From: JAAYOS01 sp050950785
Lineage (GTDB): Bacteria > Bacillota > Clostridia > Oscillospirales > JAAYOS01
DNA length: 64,000 nucleotides
Assembly (NCBI GenBank): GCA_050950785.1
Contig: JBMNIG010000009.1
Location: forward strand, 22,328-86,327
Reading direction: 5' to 3'
The notes under the pieces are model-generated. The model worked only from the letters and a program-made list of their open reading frames with translations, was not told the origin of the DNA and ran no database searches. This document shows positions 1 through 10,166 of this stretch, piece after piece (position 1 is the stretch's first letter; each line of letters opens with the position of its first letter). A program made the position numbers and the translations under genes.

Positions 1-2669
1 CCTTTTACGGGTATATAAAATCAATTGAACGTCTTCGTAGGATTGCACGATCTTTTGGTGTTCCAATCAGTGAGGAAAACCTGATAGACGACACGGGCCA
101 AGGAGAAGTTGATCCATTAGATTTTCTTCGAAAAAACCTTTATAAAAATGAATCTGCGGAGTATAAAGACTGCTGTAAAGATATATCACTTCACGCTGCT
201 ATAGACCGGTGGGAAGAGGTGGAGCAGGCGGCGGCAGAAATACTGAGGTTATGCAGGGAGGAAAATTACAGATATAAGGATATTGTTGTTGCGTTCCCTG
301 ATTACTCTGTTTACGCCGGTATTGTGGAGGCAGTATTTGAAGCTTGGGATATACCGCTTTTTTCCGACCGGATGGACGAAGTGATGAAAAAGCCGGCTAT
401 GGCGGCAATTGAATCAGCTATAGATTCCATACTTCGAAACTTTTCATACAACGACATTTTTCGTTACTTGAAAACCGGGCTTGCCGGTATTCCTTACGAG
501 GAATGTTGTCAGCTGGAAAACTACGTTATCGCATGGAATATACGGGGCAGCAAATGGATTTCCAAGGAAAAGTGGACAATGAATCCAAGGGGATTTTCCG
601 AACCATTTGACCAAAGAGCAGAAAAGGAACTTGACAAGATAAATGAAATACGCTTCAAGGTGATGGCTCCATTTATCCATCTTATCGAACAGGCACCTGT
701 GGGCAAGATCCTACCTGCATCAGAAATCGTAACATCATTTTATAACTTTCTAATTGAAGCCGGAGTCGATAAGGAAATAGAAAAGAAACGTAAACTCTAC
801 ATAAAGCGAAATGAACTGAAGCTCGCAGATGAGTATGCCCAACTCTGGGGGCTAATCTGTGATGCCCTTGATACATGCTATGTGATCCTTGGACAAACAC
901 CAATGGATTTTGCAGAGTTTGCCGGCATGTTTAAGTTATTGATGGGTACTCTTACTGTTGGCACTATACCTGTTTCATTGGACAGTGTAGCTGCCGGGGA
1001 TGCTGGACGAATGCGCCACCGTAACGCGAAATGCGTAATGCTTCTGGGTGCTTGTAATGGAGATTTTCCACCACCTGTTGATAGAGTAAGTCTTCTCACA
1101 GACGAAGAGCGTGAGGAGCTACGCACTCTTGGGATATCTGTAGAGCCACCGGTTTCGATGCTGTTATATAGAGGGATGGATATTGCATATTCCATACTTA
1201 CCTTGGCTACTGAGAGACTATACATATCCTTTCCTGAAACAACTAATGGCACTTCACGTACACTCTCATATCTTATAGAAAGTATCAAAGATATGTTTTC
1301 GCTGAAAATAAATCCGCCTGTAGGAGAAGAGAGGCTTGCTTGTGCTGTGATGCCATGTTTTGAATTGGCACTGCGTTCTGCAGGAATAAGTGAAAGCAGT
1401 GCTATGTCGAAAGCTGCATATCATTATTTCAACAAAAAACCGGAGTACAGAGATAAAATAAAAGCCGCCATTTCTGCAGCGACTTCTGACATAGGTTCAC
1501 TCTCGCAAGAAAATGTGCGAAGGCTTTACGGTGAAAAGATCGTTTTGACAGCTTCCCGCGCAGATAAGCTCCACACCTGCAAGTTTGCATATTTTATGCA
1601 GTATGGACTTCGAGCAAAGCCACGTCTTAAGGCTGGACTGGATGCACCTGAGATGGGGACTTTCCTTCATTATGTCCTTGAAAAAACTCTAGATGTAATT
1701 ATGGAACGCGGCGGGGTAGAGGGAATAAGTGCTGAAGAGATCTCCTCGACTGCCGGGATGATTGCCGATAGCTATTCTATTGATGTACTTGGAGGGATGG
1801 CTGATAAAAGTGCACGTGTGCGCTACTTGTTTAGAAGGTTGAAAAACACTGCGATACGCGTTGTTGAAAATGTTGTTGAAGAACTTAGTGTATCTAAATT
1901 TAAGCCCCTTGCGCTTGAGCTGAACTTTGGAGAAGGGGAACAGGCACCACCGGTTTCGGTTGGAGAGGGAGAAGGATCGATAGAGCTGATCGGAATTGTG
2001 GACCGAGTTGACGGGTGGGAAAAGGACGGTAAGCTTTATATTCGTGTAGTCGATTACAAAAGCGGATACAAAAAATTTGATTTGAGCGACATCTGGCACG
2101 GACTCAATCTACAGATGTTTTTATACCTGTTTGCCCTTGAGAAATATGGAAATGATTTATTCGGCAAGGACACGGTGGGAGCCGGTGTACTATATGTGCC
2201 TGTAAAAGATGCAGTTTACAACGGATCCCGCGGCATGGAAGACAGTGCCGTAAGAGCAAAAGTTGATGCCGCATTGCGCCGCAGCGGGCTTATTCTGCGA
2301 AATGATGACGTTGTTGAAGCGATGGAAGGTGGAGCAAAGAAACGATTCATACCTGTTTCGTTTAGCCGAGGTGGTACTGGGTACACCGAGTCATCTTCAC
2401 TGGCCAACCTTGAGCAGTTGGGCAAGCTCAAACAACATATTGATATGCTTCTGCGTCAAATGGGCAGGGCTTTGCGTGAGGGCAAAGTACAAGCAGACCC
2501 TTATTATCGCAATCTACGCACAGATGCATGCACTTACTGTGATTTTTATATTGCATGTAGATTTGACAAGACCAATGGAAAGGATCGTATGAGGTATCTT
2601 TATCCCTTGGCATCAAAGGAATTTTGGGAAAGAGTGGGGGGCAACAAAGATGGCCGTCAGTCTGACTAG
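1..2669 (+). CDS. addB: AddB, helicase-nuclease subunit B (5' partial)
   Basis: Subunit B of the AddAB helicase-nuclease, which resects double-strand DNA ends for RecA loading. The frame (codons from base 3) is open from the window edge, so the N-terminus lies outside; about 888 residues are visible. The C-terminus has the RecB-type nuclease core VVDYKSG (2046-2066). It also has the AddB iron-sulfur cysteines: one in LHTCKF near 1579 and a CTYCDFYIAC cluster near 2530-2556. All catalytic and cluster residues expected of the C-terminal half are present. The 3' end overlaps addA by 20 bp, which suggests translational coupling. The gene order addB-addA is the usual firmicute one. Confidence 0.93.
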   Translation, partial: FYGYIKSIERLRRIARSFGVPISEENLIDDTGQGEVDPLDFLRKNLYKNESAEYKDCCKDISLHAAIDRWEEVEQAAAEILRLCREENYRYKDIVVAFPDYSVYAGIVEAVFEAWDIPLFSDRMDEVMKKPAMAAIESAIDSILRNFSYNDIFRYLKTGLAGIPYEECCQLENYVIAWNIRGSKWISKEKWTMNPRGFSEPFDQRAEKELDKINEIRFKVMAPFIHLIEQAPVGKILPASEIVTSFYNFLIEAGVDKEIEKKRKLYIKRNELKLADEYAQLWGLICDALDTCYVILGQTPMDFAEFAGMFKLLMGTLTVGTIPVSLDSVAAGDAGRMRHRNAKCVMLLGACNGDFPPPVDRVSLLTDEEREELRTLGISVEPPVSMLLYRGMDIAYSILTLATERLYISFPETTNGTSRTLSYLIESIKDMFSLKINPPVGEERLACAVMPCFELALRSAGISESSAMSKAAYHYFNKKPEYRDKIKAAISAATSDIGSLSQENVRRLYGEKIVLTASRADKLHTCKFAYFMQYGLRAKPRLKAGLDAPEMGTFLHYVLEKTLDVIMERGGVEGISAEEISSTAGMIADSYSIDVLGGMADKSARVRYLFRRLKNTAIRVVENVVEELSVSKFKPLALELNFGEGEQAPPVSVGEGEGSIELIGIVDRVDGWEKDGKLYIRVVDYKSGYKKFDLSDIWHGLNLQMFLYLFALEKYGNDLFGKDTVGAGVLYVPVKDAVYNGSRGMEDSAVRAKVDAALRRSGLILRNDDVVEAMEGGAKKRFIPVSFSRGGTGYTESSSLANLEQLGKLKQHIDMLLRQMGRALREGKVQADPYYRNLRTDACTYCDFYIACRFDKTNGKDRMRYLYPLASKEFWERVGGNKDGRQSD

Positions 2670-5600
2670 TGAACAGAAAAATGCTGTTTTTAGCAGAGAT
2701 AGAAATACCCTTGTAGCCGCAGCTGCAGGATCAGGTAAGACAAGAGTCATAATCGAGAGGATCATGGACAAGTTGATCGGTAGTATGGGGTGTAATATTA
2801 CTGACTTTCTTATTATCACATTTACAAACGCTGCTGCCGGTGAACTTCGTGATCGACTTGAAAGGGAATTGTCAGACCGGATCCGCTTAAACCCATCAGA
2901 TCGAAATCTGCGCAGGCAGTTGACCCTCCTTCCAAGGGCTCAAATTACCACAATAGACTCGTTCTGCTATTCAGTTCTCAGGGAGTTTAGCCATCTTTGC
3001 GAAGTCAACCCTTCTGTAGCGATCGTAGAGGGAGCTGAGGCGGAGCTCCTGATGGCGGAAGCACTGGAAAACTCGATTGAGTCGCTATACGGTGAAATCG
3101 AAGGATTGCCCGACTTTGCGGCATTGGCGGAGTTACTTTCTGCCGCCCGTGATGACAGGCTTCTTTCGTCAGCTATTTCAGATGCTTATGAGAAAATTCA
3201 AAGCCACCCTTTTCCTGATTTGTGGATGAAAGAGATGCTGAGTTTATATGAAAATCCTCCATCTGATTTTGAGGACACTATCTGGGGTGCTTATCTCCTT
3301 GAACGGGCAAGATCCTCCGCAAAAAACAGCCTTGATCTATTAAAGAAAGCTATACAGCTATTAGAAGACGAGCCAATGCTTTCGGAGAAGTATTCTCCCG
3401 TGATTGCCGGTGATATACAACAAACTGAGCACTTCCTCAACAGGTCAGCTTTCGGTTGGGATGAAGCGGTAAAAGCAGCTGCTATACCTGTTAGTAAGCT
3501 GGCCCCAGCACCACGCAACTATCCAGATCCGGAATTTAGGGATCGAATAAAAGCAATGCGTGAAAGCTGGAAAGACTGTTGGAATTCCATCAAAGAGACA
3601 CTCGCAGAGCCTGGTGCCGTCCATTTGTCTGAAATTCGGATTATAGTTCCTGCTTTACGCGGCCTGTTTCTGGCTGTACGGAGGTTTGAAGATACGTACA
3701 AAGGGCTAAAGGCATCACGAGGTGTCATGGATTTCAATGACATATCCCACGCTGTGATCAAACTCTTATGCGTTCGCAAAGACAATGAGTTGATCCCTTC
3801 CGAAACTGCAGATTTGATATCAAGCCGTTACGCAGAAGTGCTTATCGATGAATTTCAGGATACAAACGAACTGCAAAACCTCCTTGCCAAAATGCTGACT
3901 GACAGCAGAAACAATCTTTTCATGGTAGGTGACGTAAAGCAGTCGATTTATCGATTCAGACTTGCTGAGCCGGAAATATTCCAGCAGTATTATATGACTT
4001 ATGATGACTACACCGAAGACATGGAGCACGGTAAGCCTGCCCGTGTGATTCTATCAAAAAACTTCAGATCAAGGCCTGAAGTGATCGACGCTGTGAACAG
4101 TGTGTTTCCCCATCTGATGATTGGAGGATTTACGCAAATATCTTACGGCAATAGAGAACAGCTGTATAACGGACGGGAATGTGAGCAATACACACCAGAG
4201 CAAAATCCTTACAAACCTGAGTTCTGTGTTATAGATGTTCCCACTCCGGAAAGTGATGAAGAAGAGAGTATAGGGAAGACTGAAGTAGAAGCAGATTACG
4301 TGGCTGATCGTATACGTTTGATGCTTGACACCGGCTTTATGATAGAAGACGGAGGCGAGAAACGCAGGATCAGGTGCGAAGATATTGTGATCTTACTTCG
4401 CTCAGCCTCCTCGAAAGCTGAATATTTTGAAAGGGCTCTCGCAGCCAAAGGGATTGAGTCTTCTACTGACAAGGGTGGGGCTAAGAGAACCTCTGAGCTT
4501 CTTGCGGTGCTATCGATCCTTGCTGTTATAGATAACGCATATCAGGATATCCCGCTTGTAGGCATGATGACATCGCCTGTCTACCAGTTTACCCCGGACG
4601 AGTTATCCGAAATCAGGTCGAAACTTCGCAGGGGAGCTTTCTACGATGCTGTGGTAAAAGCTGCAAAGGAAGGAAATCAAAAGTGTATCGACTTTCTAGA
4701 GAGTCTGAGATCCCTAAGAACTTACTCAGGTGACAACGGTGTGGATAGACTGCTCTGGCATATATATACTATAACCGGTCTACCGGGTATTTACAGTGCA
4801 ATGGCAGACGGTGCATCAAGGAGAAGGAACCTGATGCGCCTATACGAACACGCCGTTGCTTATGAAAAAGACGGTCGAAGAGGAATTTCCGGTTTTATAA
4901 ACTACATAGAAAAGACACTGTCGAAGGGAACCTTTAGCTCAGATGACTCCACACGTCCGGGAGCGGTAAGAATAATGACTATACATAAATCAAAAGGCAT
5001 GGAGTTTCCTGTGGTGTTTCTTTGCGATCTATCAAGCAAATTCAATCTCGATGACACGAGAAAACCTGTTCTTGTTCACCCAAAAACAGGCATTGGACTA
5101 AAAATACTGGACAGGGAACGACTTTATCAATATCCCACTCTAGTATATACAGCAGTTTCCAGAAAGATCCGTGAGGAGTCTCTTGCAGAGGAGATGCGTA
5201 TTTTATATGTTGCTATGACGAGGGCTAAGGATAAGCTCATAATGACATGTGCTTTCCCCGATGCAAATAGGAAGGTCGCTTCGATTCTGAAAAATTCAGA
5301 TTTGGATAATCCTGAAAAACTGCTTTCGGCCGATGGACCATCGAAATGGTTACTGCCCATAATAGCATCCCATCCGTCCGGAAAGCAGCTCCGCGAAATT
5401 TCAAACACACCTTATTTTTCATGTGATGAGCCGGGGGACTGGTCTGTCAACTTAATATATAATGACGATCACGGAAATAAACCTGCAACACGTAACTCCG
5501 AATCGGAATATCCTATACAGCAAAACTCCGAAGTTGTTGTTGCCGATATATGCGATAATGAAATTGAAGGTTTCAGTGCTACTATCGAGAAATGGCTACA

Positions 5601-6327
5601 ATATGAATATCCTTACGGTGTTATGTCTTTGATCCCATCAAAAATTACAGCTACACAGCTTAAAGGTAAAGCATATGAATTTGAATTGAGTGAACAAGCT
5701 CAGTTATTGGACACTGCTGAAAAAACAGATATACATCTTACAAATTCCGAGGAATCTCACCACAACACTATCACAGTTCTGCGTCGGCCAAAGTTTATAA
5801 GTGGTACCACAGGCCTTACACCCGCAGAGCGTGGGACTGCTCTACATTTGGCAATGCAATTTGTGGATCTTTTACGTTGCAAGGATCTGCCTTCAATCGA
5901 GGAAGAAATCGATAGGCTAAGAGATAAGAGGATCCTGACAGAGCAGCAGGCTAGTGCAGTCGATCCAAACAAGATCTTGAATTTCATGAAGTCAGAGCTG
6001 GGACAACGTATGCTGTCTGCAAAGTCTGTTCAAAGGGAGTTTAAGTTCTCGTTACTTGATGATTGCAGCAATTATTTTCCTACCGATCACAAGGGGGATA
6101 AGATCCTGGTTCAAGGTGTCTGTGACTTGTTTTTTGAAGAGGATGACGGCATAGTTATCGTAGACTTTAAATCGGATCGAATAAGCAGCAACATGCTTCA
6201 AAAGAGAGCAATGTCCTATCGCCCTCAGATCGAGCTTTACAGTCGTGCCCTTGAGAGAATTACTTCAAAAAGGGTAAAGGAGAAAAATCTCTATTTCTTT
6301 GCAATCGATCAGGTCGTACAGATATAA
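2650..6327 (+). CDS. addA: AddA, ATP-dependent helicase/nuclease subunit A
   Basis: UvrD/Rep-type (SF1) helicase fused to a RecB-type nuclease; partner of AddB in double-strand break repair. 1225 residues, normal for the family. Walker A is AAAGSGKT at residues 24-31 and Walker B IDEFQDT lies near 399-405. A motif close to VGDVKQSIYRFR follows (motif III). The C-terminal helicase motif is TIHKSKGMEFPVVF and then VAMTRAKDKL. The nuclease core IVDFKSDR lies near residue 1169. The ATG at 2650 sits inside the addB 3' end and has a G-rich ribosome-binding stretch 8-12 bases upstream. A 9-bp inverted repeat follows the stop. Confidence 0.96.
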   Translation: MAVSLTSEQKNAVFSRDRNTLVAAAAGSGKTRVIIERIMDKLIGSMGCNITDFLIITFTNAAAGELRDRLERELSDRIRLNPSDRNLRRQLTLLPRAQITTIDSFCYSVLREFSHLCEVNPSVAIVEGAEAELLMAEALENSIESLYGEIEGLPDFAALAELLSAARDDRLLSSAISDAYEKIQSHPFPDLWMKEMLSLYENPPSDFEDTIWGAYLLERARSSAKNSLDLLKKAIQLLEDEPMLSEKYSPVIAGDIQQTEHFLNRSAFGWDEAVKAAAIPVSKLAPAPRNYPDPEFRDRIKAMRESWKDCWNSIKETLAEPGAVHLSEIRIIVPALRGLFLAVRRFEDTYKGLKASRGVMDFNDISHAVIKLLCVRKDNELIPSETADLISSRYAEVLIDEFQDTNELQNLLAKMLTDSRNNLFMVGDVKQSIYRFRLAEPEIFQQYYMTYDDYTEDMEHGKPARVILSKNFRSRPEVIDAVNSVFPHLMIGGFTQISYGNREQLYNGRECEQYTPEQNPYKPEFCVIDVPTPESDEEESIGKTEVEADYVADRIRLMLDTGFMIEDGGEKRRIRCEDIVILLRSASSKAEYFERALAAKGIESSTDKGGAKRTSELLAVLSILAVIDNAYQDIPLVGMMTSPVYQFTPDELSEIRSKLRRGAFYDAVVKAAKEGNQKCIDFLESLRSLRTYSGDNGVDRLLWHIYTITGLPGIYSAMADGASRRRNLMRLYEHAVAYEKDGRRGISGFINYIEKTLSKGTFSSDDSTRPGAVRIMTIHKSKGMEFPVVFLCDLSSKFNLDDTRKPVLVHPKTGIGLKILDRERLYQYPTLVYTAVSRKIREESLAEEMRILYVAMTRAKDKLIMTCAFPDANRKVASILKNSDLDNPEKLLSADGPSKWLLPIIASHPSGKQLREISNTPYFSCDEPGDWSVNLIYNDDHGNKPATRNSESEYPIQQNSEVVVADICDNEIEGFSATIEKWLQYEYPYGVMSLIPSKITATQLKGKAYEFELSEQAQLLDTAEKTDIHLTNSEESHHNTITVLRRPKFISGTTGLTPAERGTALHLAMQFVDLLRCKDLPSIEEEIDRLRDKRILTEQQASAVDPNKILNFMKSELGQRMLSAKSVQREFKFSLLDDCSNYFPTDHKGDKILVQGVCDLFFEEDDGIVIVDFKSDRISSNMLQKRAMSYRPQIELYSRALERITSKRVKEKNLYFFAIDQVVQI

Positions 6328-6330
6328 AAA

Positions 6331-6370
6331 GATGTACGACCGGTAATCACTAGACCCGCTATCGTACATC
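6331..6370. terminator. Hairpin between addA and rpmE
   Basis: Perfect 9-bp inverted repeat GATGTACGA / TCGTACATC (6331-6339 and 6362-6370) with a 22-base loop. It lies between the convergent addA and rpmE genes. There is no long T run on either side, so a terminator role is likely but not certain. Confidence 0.5.
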
Positions 6371-6446
6371 CTTATGTGTTCTGAATCGACTCTGATATGC
6401 AATGTATACTTTTTGATGCTTCATCAGCACGCTCTTCAAATCCAGA

Positions 6447-6647
6447 TTATTTCAGACCGAATTTCTTGTTAAAGCGATCTACACGGCCTCCGGTGTCTAC
6501 CAGCTTTTGTTTGCCGGTAAAGAATGGATGGCAGTTGGAGCATACTTCAACGCGAATATCCTTTTTTGTTGAACCGGTATTGATAACCGTACCACAAGCA
6601 CACTGAATGGTTGTCTGCTGGTAATCAGGATGAATCCCTTTCTTCAT
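6447..6647 (-). CDS. rpmE: 50S ribosomal protein L31 (zinc form)
   Basis: Small large-subunit ribosomal protein of 66 residues, starting MKKGIHPDY. The cysteine set CAC (N-terminal half) and CSNC marks the zinc-binding (C+) type of L31 rather than the zinc-free paralogue made under zinc starvation. The C-terminal DTGGRVDRFNKKFG is typical of the family. The ATG at 6647 is chosen because AGAGGTG lies 6 bases upstream; an upstream in-frame GTG at 6656 falls inside that ribosome-binding site. The gene is monocistronic and converges on addA. Confidence 0.96.
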   Translation of the reverse strand: MKKGIHPDYQQTTIQCACGTVINTGSTKKDIRVEVCSNCHPFFTGKQKLVDTGGRVDRFNKKFGLK

Positions 6648-6847
6648 TGAGTTCACCTCTTTCTAAATACTCGAAGTAACGGACAAAAGTATATCACGGC
6701 TCAAGCCAAATTGCAACAACTTTTCCACACTAAACGATATCAAATGATTTGCATTTCAGGTTATAGCCTCCATATGACAAAGTTCTGATGTTTGCTTTTT
6801 CCATCGACTATGTTATAGTAAAGTAATAGTATATTTAGGGGTGCGCT

Positions 6848-8032
6848 ATGAGATATATCACTCATGTCAGAATTTACATGTTTGTCAAAAAGCTTTTAGG
6901 TGGTTTACTCGCACGAATATATCACTTCAACGCTGATAAGGCATCGGTTTCAGCTACTCCTTATCTCGTTATTGCAAATCATGTGACAAATTATGACCCA
7001 ATCCTGTTGGGAATTGCCTTTGACAAGCACATGTACTTTGTAGCAGGAGAGCATCTTTATCGAGGCAATCCTATAATGCGTTTAGCAACGCGCTTATTTT
7101 CCCCAATAAGCAGGATCAAGGGAAAGAGCGGTGCCACAACCACGATCAAAATCCTAAAGACTCTTAAGAGCGGTGCGAATGTCTGCCTTTTTGCCGAGGG
7201 CAACACGACCTTTAACGGAGTTACCGATCCTGTCTCAGCCTCCACCGGTAAACTGGCCAAGATTTCAGGGGCTACACTTGTAACTTATCGGATCGAAGGT
7301 GCATATCTTGCTTTCCCAAGATGGGGTAGGGGTCTGAGGAGCGGACCTGTTTCTGGCCATATAGTTAATATATATTCACCCGACAAGCTGCAGACTATGA
7401 CAGTTAGTGAGGTAACAGATGCAATAAATTCTGATATCTATGAAGATGCTTTTGAACGGCAGGCAGAAAGTCCGAAAGTGTACCCCGGCAAACGCCTTGC
7501 AGAACGTTTGGAGTTAGCATTATATATTTGCCCTAAATGCATGCAGATCGGAACATTAAAAAGTGTTGGCAATACTTTTTTCTGCAAATGCGGCTTTTCT
7601 GCACGCTTCACTGAAACGGGATTTTTTAACGGAAAGGACTTGCCCTTTACAACTGTAAGTGAGTGGGATGCATGGCAGGATGCACATTTGACTATACTTG
7701 CCGAACAACTACCAGAGGAACCATTATTTAGAGACAAAAATTTTGTTCTAAAAAGGGTACTCGATACGCATAAAGCGGTTACAGAAACTAGAGGGATACT
7801 ATCCATGTCAGCATATGAACTTGTCTGCGGTGACCGGCGCTTTCCAATAAACAATATCTCCGGTATGGCCATTCATGGTCCGGCAAATCTTGTGTTTAAT
7901 GTGGGAAGGGACTACTACGAATTAAGACCAACAACACCCCAATGTGCAAGAAAGTATTATACATTCTATAACAAGCTCAAAGATATTCACAATAGAAGAA
8001 GAGAACAACGGAAGTCAAATGGCGACAGTTAA
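6848..8032 (+). CDS. PlsC-like acyltransferase with C-terminal zinc ribbon
   Basis: Lysophospholipid acyltransferase-like protein of 394 residues, probably acting at the membrane in phospholipid synthesis. The LPLAT signature is complete: NHVTNYD near residues 44-50 (catalytic His and Asp) and FAEGNTTF near 118-125. This part covers about residues 1-215. The C-terminal 180 residues are not part of ordinary PlsC proteins. They begin with a zinc ribbon, CPKC near 232 paired with CKCGF about 18 residues later, followed by a region I do not recognise. The gene has its own short leader and an ATG start after GGGGTGCGCT. It is followed by the symporter gene after 58 bases. Substrate is not predictable from sequence. 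Confidence 0.8.
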   Translation: MRYITHVRIYMFVKKLLGGLLARIYHFNADKASVSATPYLVIANHVTNYDPILLGIAFDKHMYFVAGEHLYRGNPIMRLATRLFSPISRIKGKSGATTTIKILKTLKSGANVCLFAEGNTTFNGVTDPVSASTGKLAKISGATLVTYRIEGAYLAFPRWGRGLRSGPVSGHIVNIYSPDKLQTMTVSEVTDAINSDIYEDAFERQAESPKVYPGKRLAERLELALYICPKCMQIGTLKSVGNTFFCKCGFSARFTETGFFNGKDLPFTTVSEWDAWQDAHLTILAEQLPEEPLFRDKNFVLKRVLDTHKAVTETRGILSMSAYELVCGDRRFPINNISGMAIHGPANLVFNVGRDYYELRPTTPQCARKYYTFYNKLKDIHNRRREQRKSNGDS

Positions 8033-8090
8033 AATAAATGATTTTATGTATGCCGTAAATAGTTTATGAGTTAGAAAGGATAATATTATA

Positions 8091-9512
8091 ATGACAACTG
8101 GAATGAATTTCTGGGATAGTGATGTTTGGTCTTTTGTTATTGCCATCACGATCCTTTTTGCAGGTATGATGACGGCCAATTCTCTTCGTAACGTTATTAA
8201 ACCACTTCGCACTTTGATGATACCAAGCTCTGTTCTCGGCGGTTTCATTATTCTTTTTGTTGGTCTAATATACAAATTGATTACTGGCAACCCCATGATA
8301 CAGCAAAACACACTTGAATCCCTTACATATCATGGGCTCGGGCTTGGATTTGTAGCAATGACACTTCGCAAAATTGAAAAGAGAAAGGATAGAAAGTCAA
8401 AATCAGGTGGGTTTGATTCAGGCATTACAATTGTTGCAACATATCTGTTACAAGCTGTTTTGGGACTTACGATTTCGATCACATTGTATCATCTAATGGG
8501 CAGTTTTGCAGGTTCCGGATTACTACTGCCTATGGGATTTGGACAGGGACCGGGACAATCATACAATTGGGGCCGCACATATGAAAACTTATATGGTTTT
8601 AAAAACGGTACAAGCTTTGGTCTAACGGTTGCGGCGATGGGTTTCGTTTGCGCCAGTATCGGTGGTGTTACTTACCTTAATATACTTCGCAAAAAGGGCA
8701 AATTCAGCGGAGATATCGGTGATTTTATAAAAGATGAAAACCTGAGTGCCGACAAAATATCCGGGGATAATGAGATACCTCTCTCTGAATCGATGGATAA
8801 ATTCACTGTACAACTAGCGTTAGTTTTTATAGCTTACATCCTGGCCTTTTTGTTTATGAAAGGGATAAATCTGATAATTGAAACGGATGTATTGGGAGAT
8901 TTTGGATATAACACTGTGCGTCCTCTCATATGGGGATTCAACTTTATCTTTGGAACTATTTTCGCAATGCTACTAAAAGCAGTTTTCTTCGGATTGCAGA
9001 AAAAAGGAATCGTACAAAGGGAATATATGAACAATTTTTTGCAAAATCGAATTGCCGGTTTTATGTTTGACATGATGGTTGTCGCTTCTATCGCAGCTAT
9101 AGATTTATCTGCATTTTTGCATTCCGAATTCATTCTTCAACTGACACTGCTCTGCGTACTGGGTGGGGTTTCCACTTACTTGTACCTCGATTATCTATGT
9201 AAGAAAGTATTTCCCACTTATGAGCATGAGGCTTTCCTTTCTCTTTATGGTATGCTTACAGGGACTGCCAGTACCGGAATTATTTTGCTGCGAGAGTACG
9301 ATCCGAAATTTACGACATCAGCTGCGGATAACTTGATTTTATCACAGCCGTGGGCAATACTTTTTGGATTTCCTATGCTACTGCTACTAAGCTTTGCACC
9401 GCAAAGCGTACTTATGGCTACAATATCTTTAGCCATTCTAAGCGTTCTATTTATCGTTATGAACCTGATATGTTTCCGCCGCTCTCTGTTTAGAAAAAAG
9501 TCTAAATCGTAA
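8091..9512 (+). CDS. GltS-type sodium/glutamate symporter
   Basis: Integral membrane protein of 473 residues with about a dozen hydrophobic segments, of the ESS (GltS) family that imports glutamate with sodium. The family hallmark GFGQGPGQ lies near residues 143-150. A second repeat half contains the matching re-entrant region SLYGMLTGTASTGIILLREYDP near 384-405. The ATG at 8091 follows AAAGGATAATATTATA. A soluble loop near residues 205-235 separates the two halves. Glutamate is the family's usual substrate, but paralogues with other substrates exist, so the substrate is inferred. Confidence 0.85.
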   Translation: MTTGMNFWDSDVWSFVIAITILFAGMMTANSLRNVIKPLRTLMIPSSVLGGFIILFVGLIYKLITGNPMIQQNTLESLTYHGLGLGFVAMTLRKIEKRKDRKSKSGGFDSGITIVATYLLQAVLGLTISITLYHLMGSFAGSGLLLPMGFGQGPGQSYNWGRTYENLYGFKNGTSFGLTVAAMGFVCASIGGVTYLNILRKKGKFSGDIGDFIKDENLSADKISGDNEIPLSESMDKFTVQLALVFIAYILAFLFMKGINLIIETDVLGDFGYNTVRPLIWGFNFIFGTIFAMLLKAVFFGLQKKGIVQREYMNNFLQNRIAGFMFDMMVVASIAAIDLSAFLHSEFILQLTLLCVLGGVSTYLYLDYLCKKVFPTYEHEAFLSLYGMLTGTASTGIILLREYDPKFTTSAADNLILSQPWAILFGFPMLLLLSFAPQSVLMATISLAILSVLFIVMNLICFRRSLFRKKSKS

Positions 9513-9542
9513 CTGTATAACTGCGTAGGGGGAGAGATACTA

Positions 9543-10166
9543 TTGTTTTTGATACCACACAGCTATGGTGAAGCATTATTTATTGAGAAGCGTTCCAAAT
9601 TCATAGGAAGAGTCTGGCGGTGTGAGAGTGAAAAAGAAGCACTCGATCATATCTCTGAAATGAGAACCAAACATTGGGATGCCACTCACAATGTATATGC
9701 TTACTCTATACGTGAAGGTCAAATAAGTCGATATTCGGATGATGGCGAGCCGCAAGGAACAGCCGGTGTACCTGTGTTGGAGGTATTTAAAAGAGAGAAT
9801 ATCAATAACTTTCTTTGCGTTGTGACTCGCTACTTTGGCGGCGTACTTTTAGGCGCTGGTGGCCTTGTTAGGGCATACGCCCATTCAGCTAAGCTTGCCC
9901 TTGATGCAGCAGGGATAGCTGAAATGAGGCCAGTTTCCATTGCGGTCATAACTTGTCCTTATCATCTGTTTGATAAGATAAAGGTAGAATTGGCTGCTCA
10001 AGGCGGGGAGGTTCGCGATACAGCTTATGGCGTTGAGATTAAAATGGAAATCTCAGTTCCTGCAAATACCTACCAGATCTTTGTCGATAAGATAAATGAA
10101 TTGTCTTCAGGGTCCATCAGTCCCGAATATATGGGTGATGAATATATTCCTGTTAAGGTTGACTAA
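9543..10166 (+). CDS. YigZ/IMPACT family protein
   Basis: 207-residue member of the UPF0029/IMPACT family. It carries the conserved core DGEPQGTAGVPVLEV (near 61-75) and TRYFGGVLLGAGGLVRAY (near 96-113), followed by the small UPF0029 C-terminal domain. Bacterial members (YigZ, YvyE) are conserved but poorly understood; eukaryotic IMPACT binds GCN1 in translation control. The start is a TTG at 9543, supported by GGGGGAGAG ten bases upstream. It lies 30 bases after the symporter gene and may be co-transcribed with it. Confidence 0.88.
   Translation: MFLIPHSYGEALFIEKRSKFIGRVWRCESEKEALDHISEMRTKHWDATHNVYAYSIREGQISRYSDDGEPQGTAGVPVLEVFKRENINNFLCVVTRYFGGVLLGAGGLVRAYAHSAKLALDAAGIAEMRPVSIAVITCPYHLFDKIKVELAAQGGEVRDTAYGVEIKMEISVPANTYQIFVDKINELSSGSISPEYMGDEYIPVKVD

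Noticed and set aside
878..1288. 136-codon minus-strand frame inside addB
   Set aside because: It is antisense to a conserved coding region, has no ribosome-binding site and shows no recognisable protein features; the same holds for the other long antisense frames within addA, hdrA and fhs.
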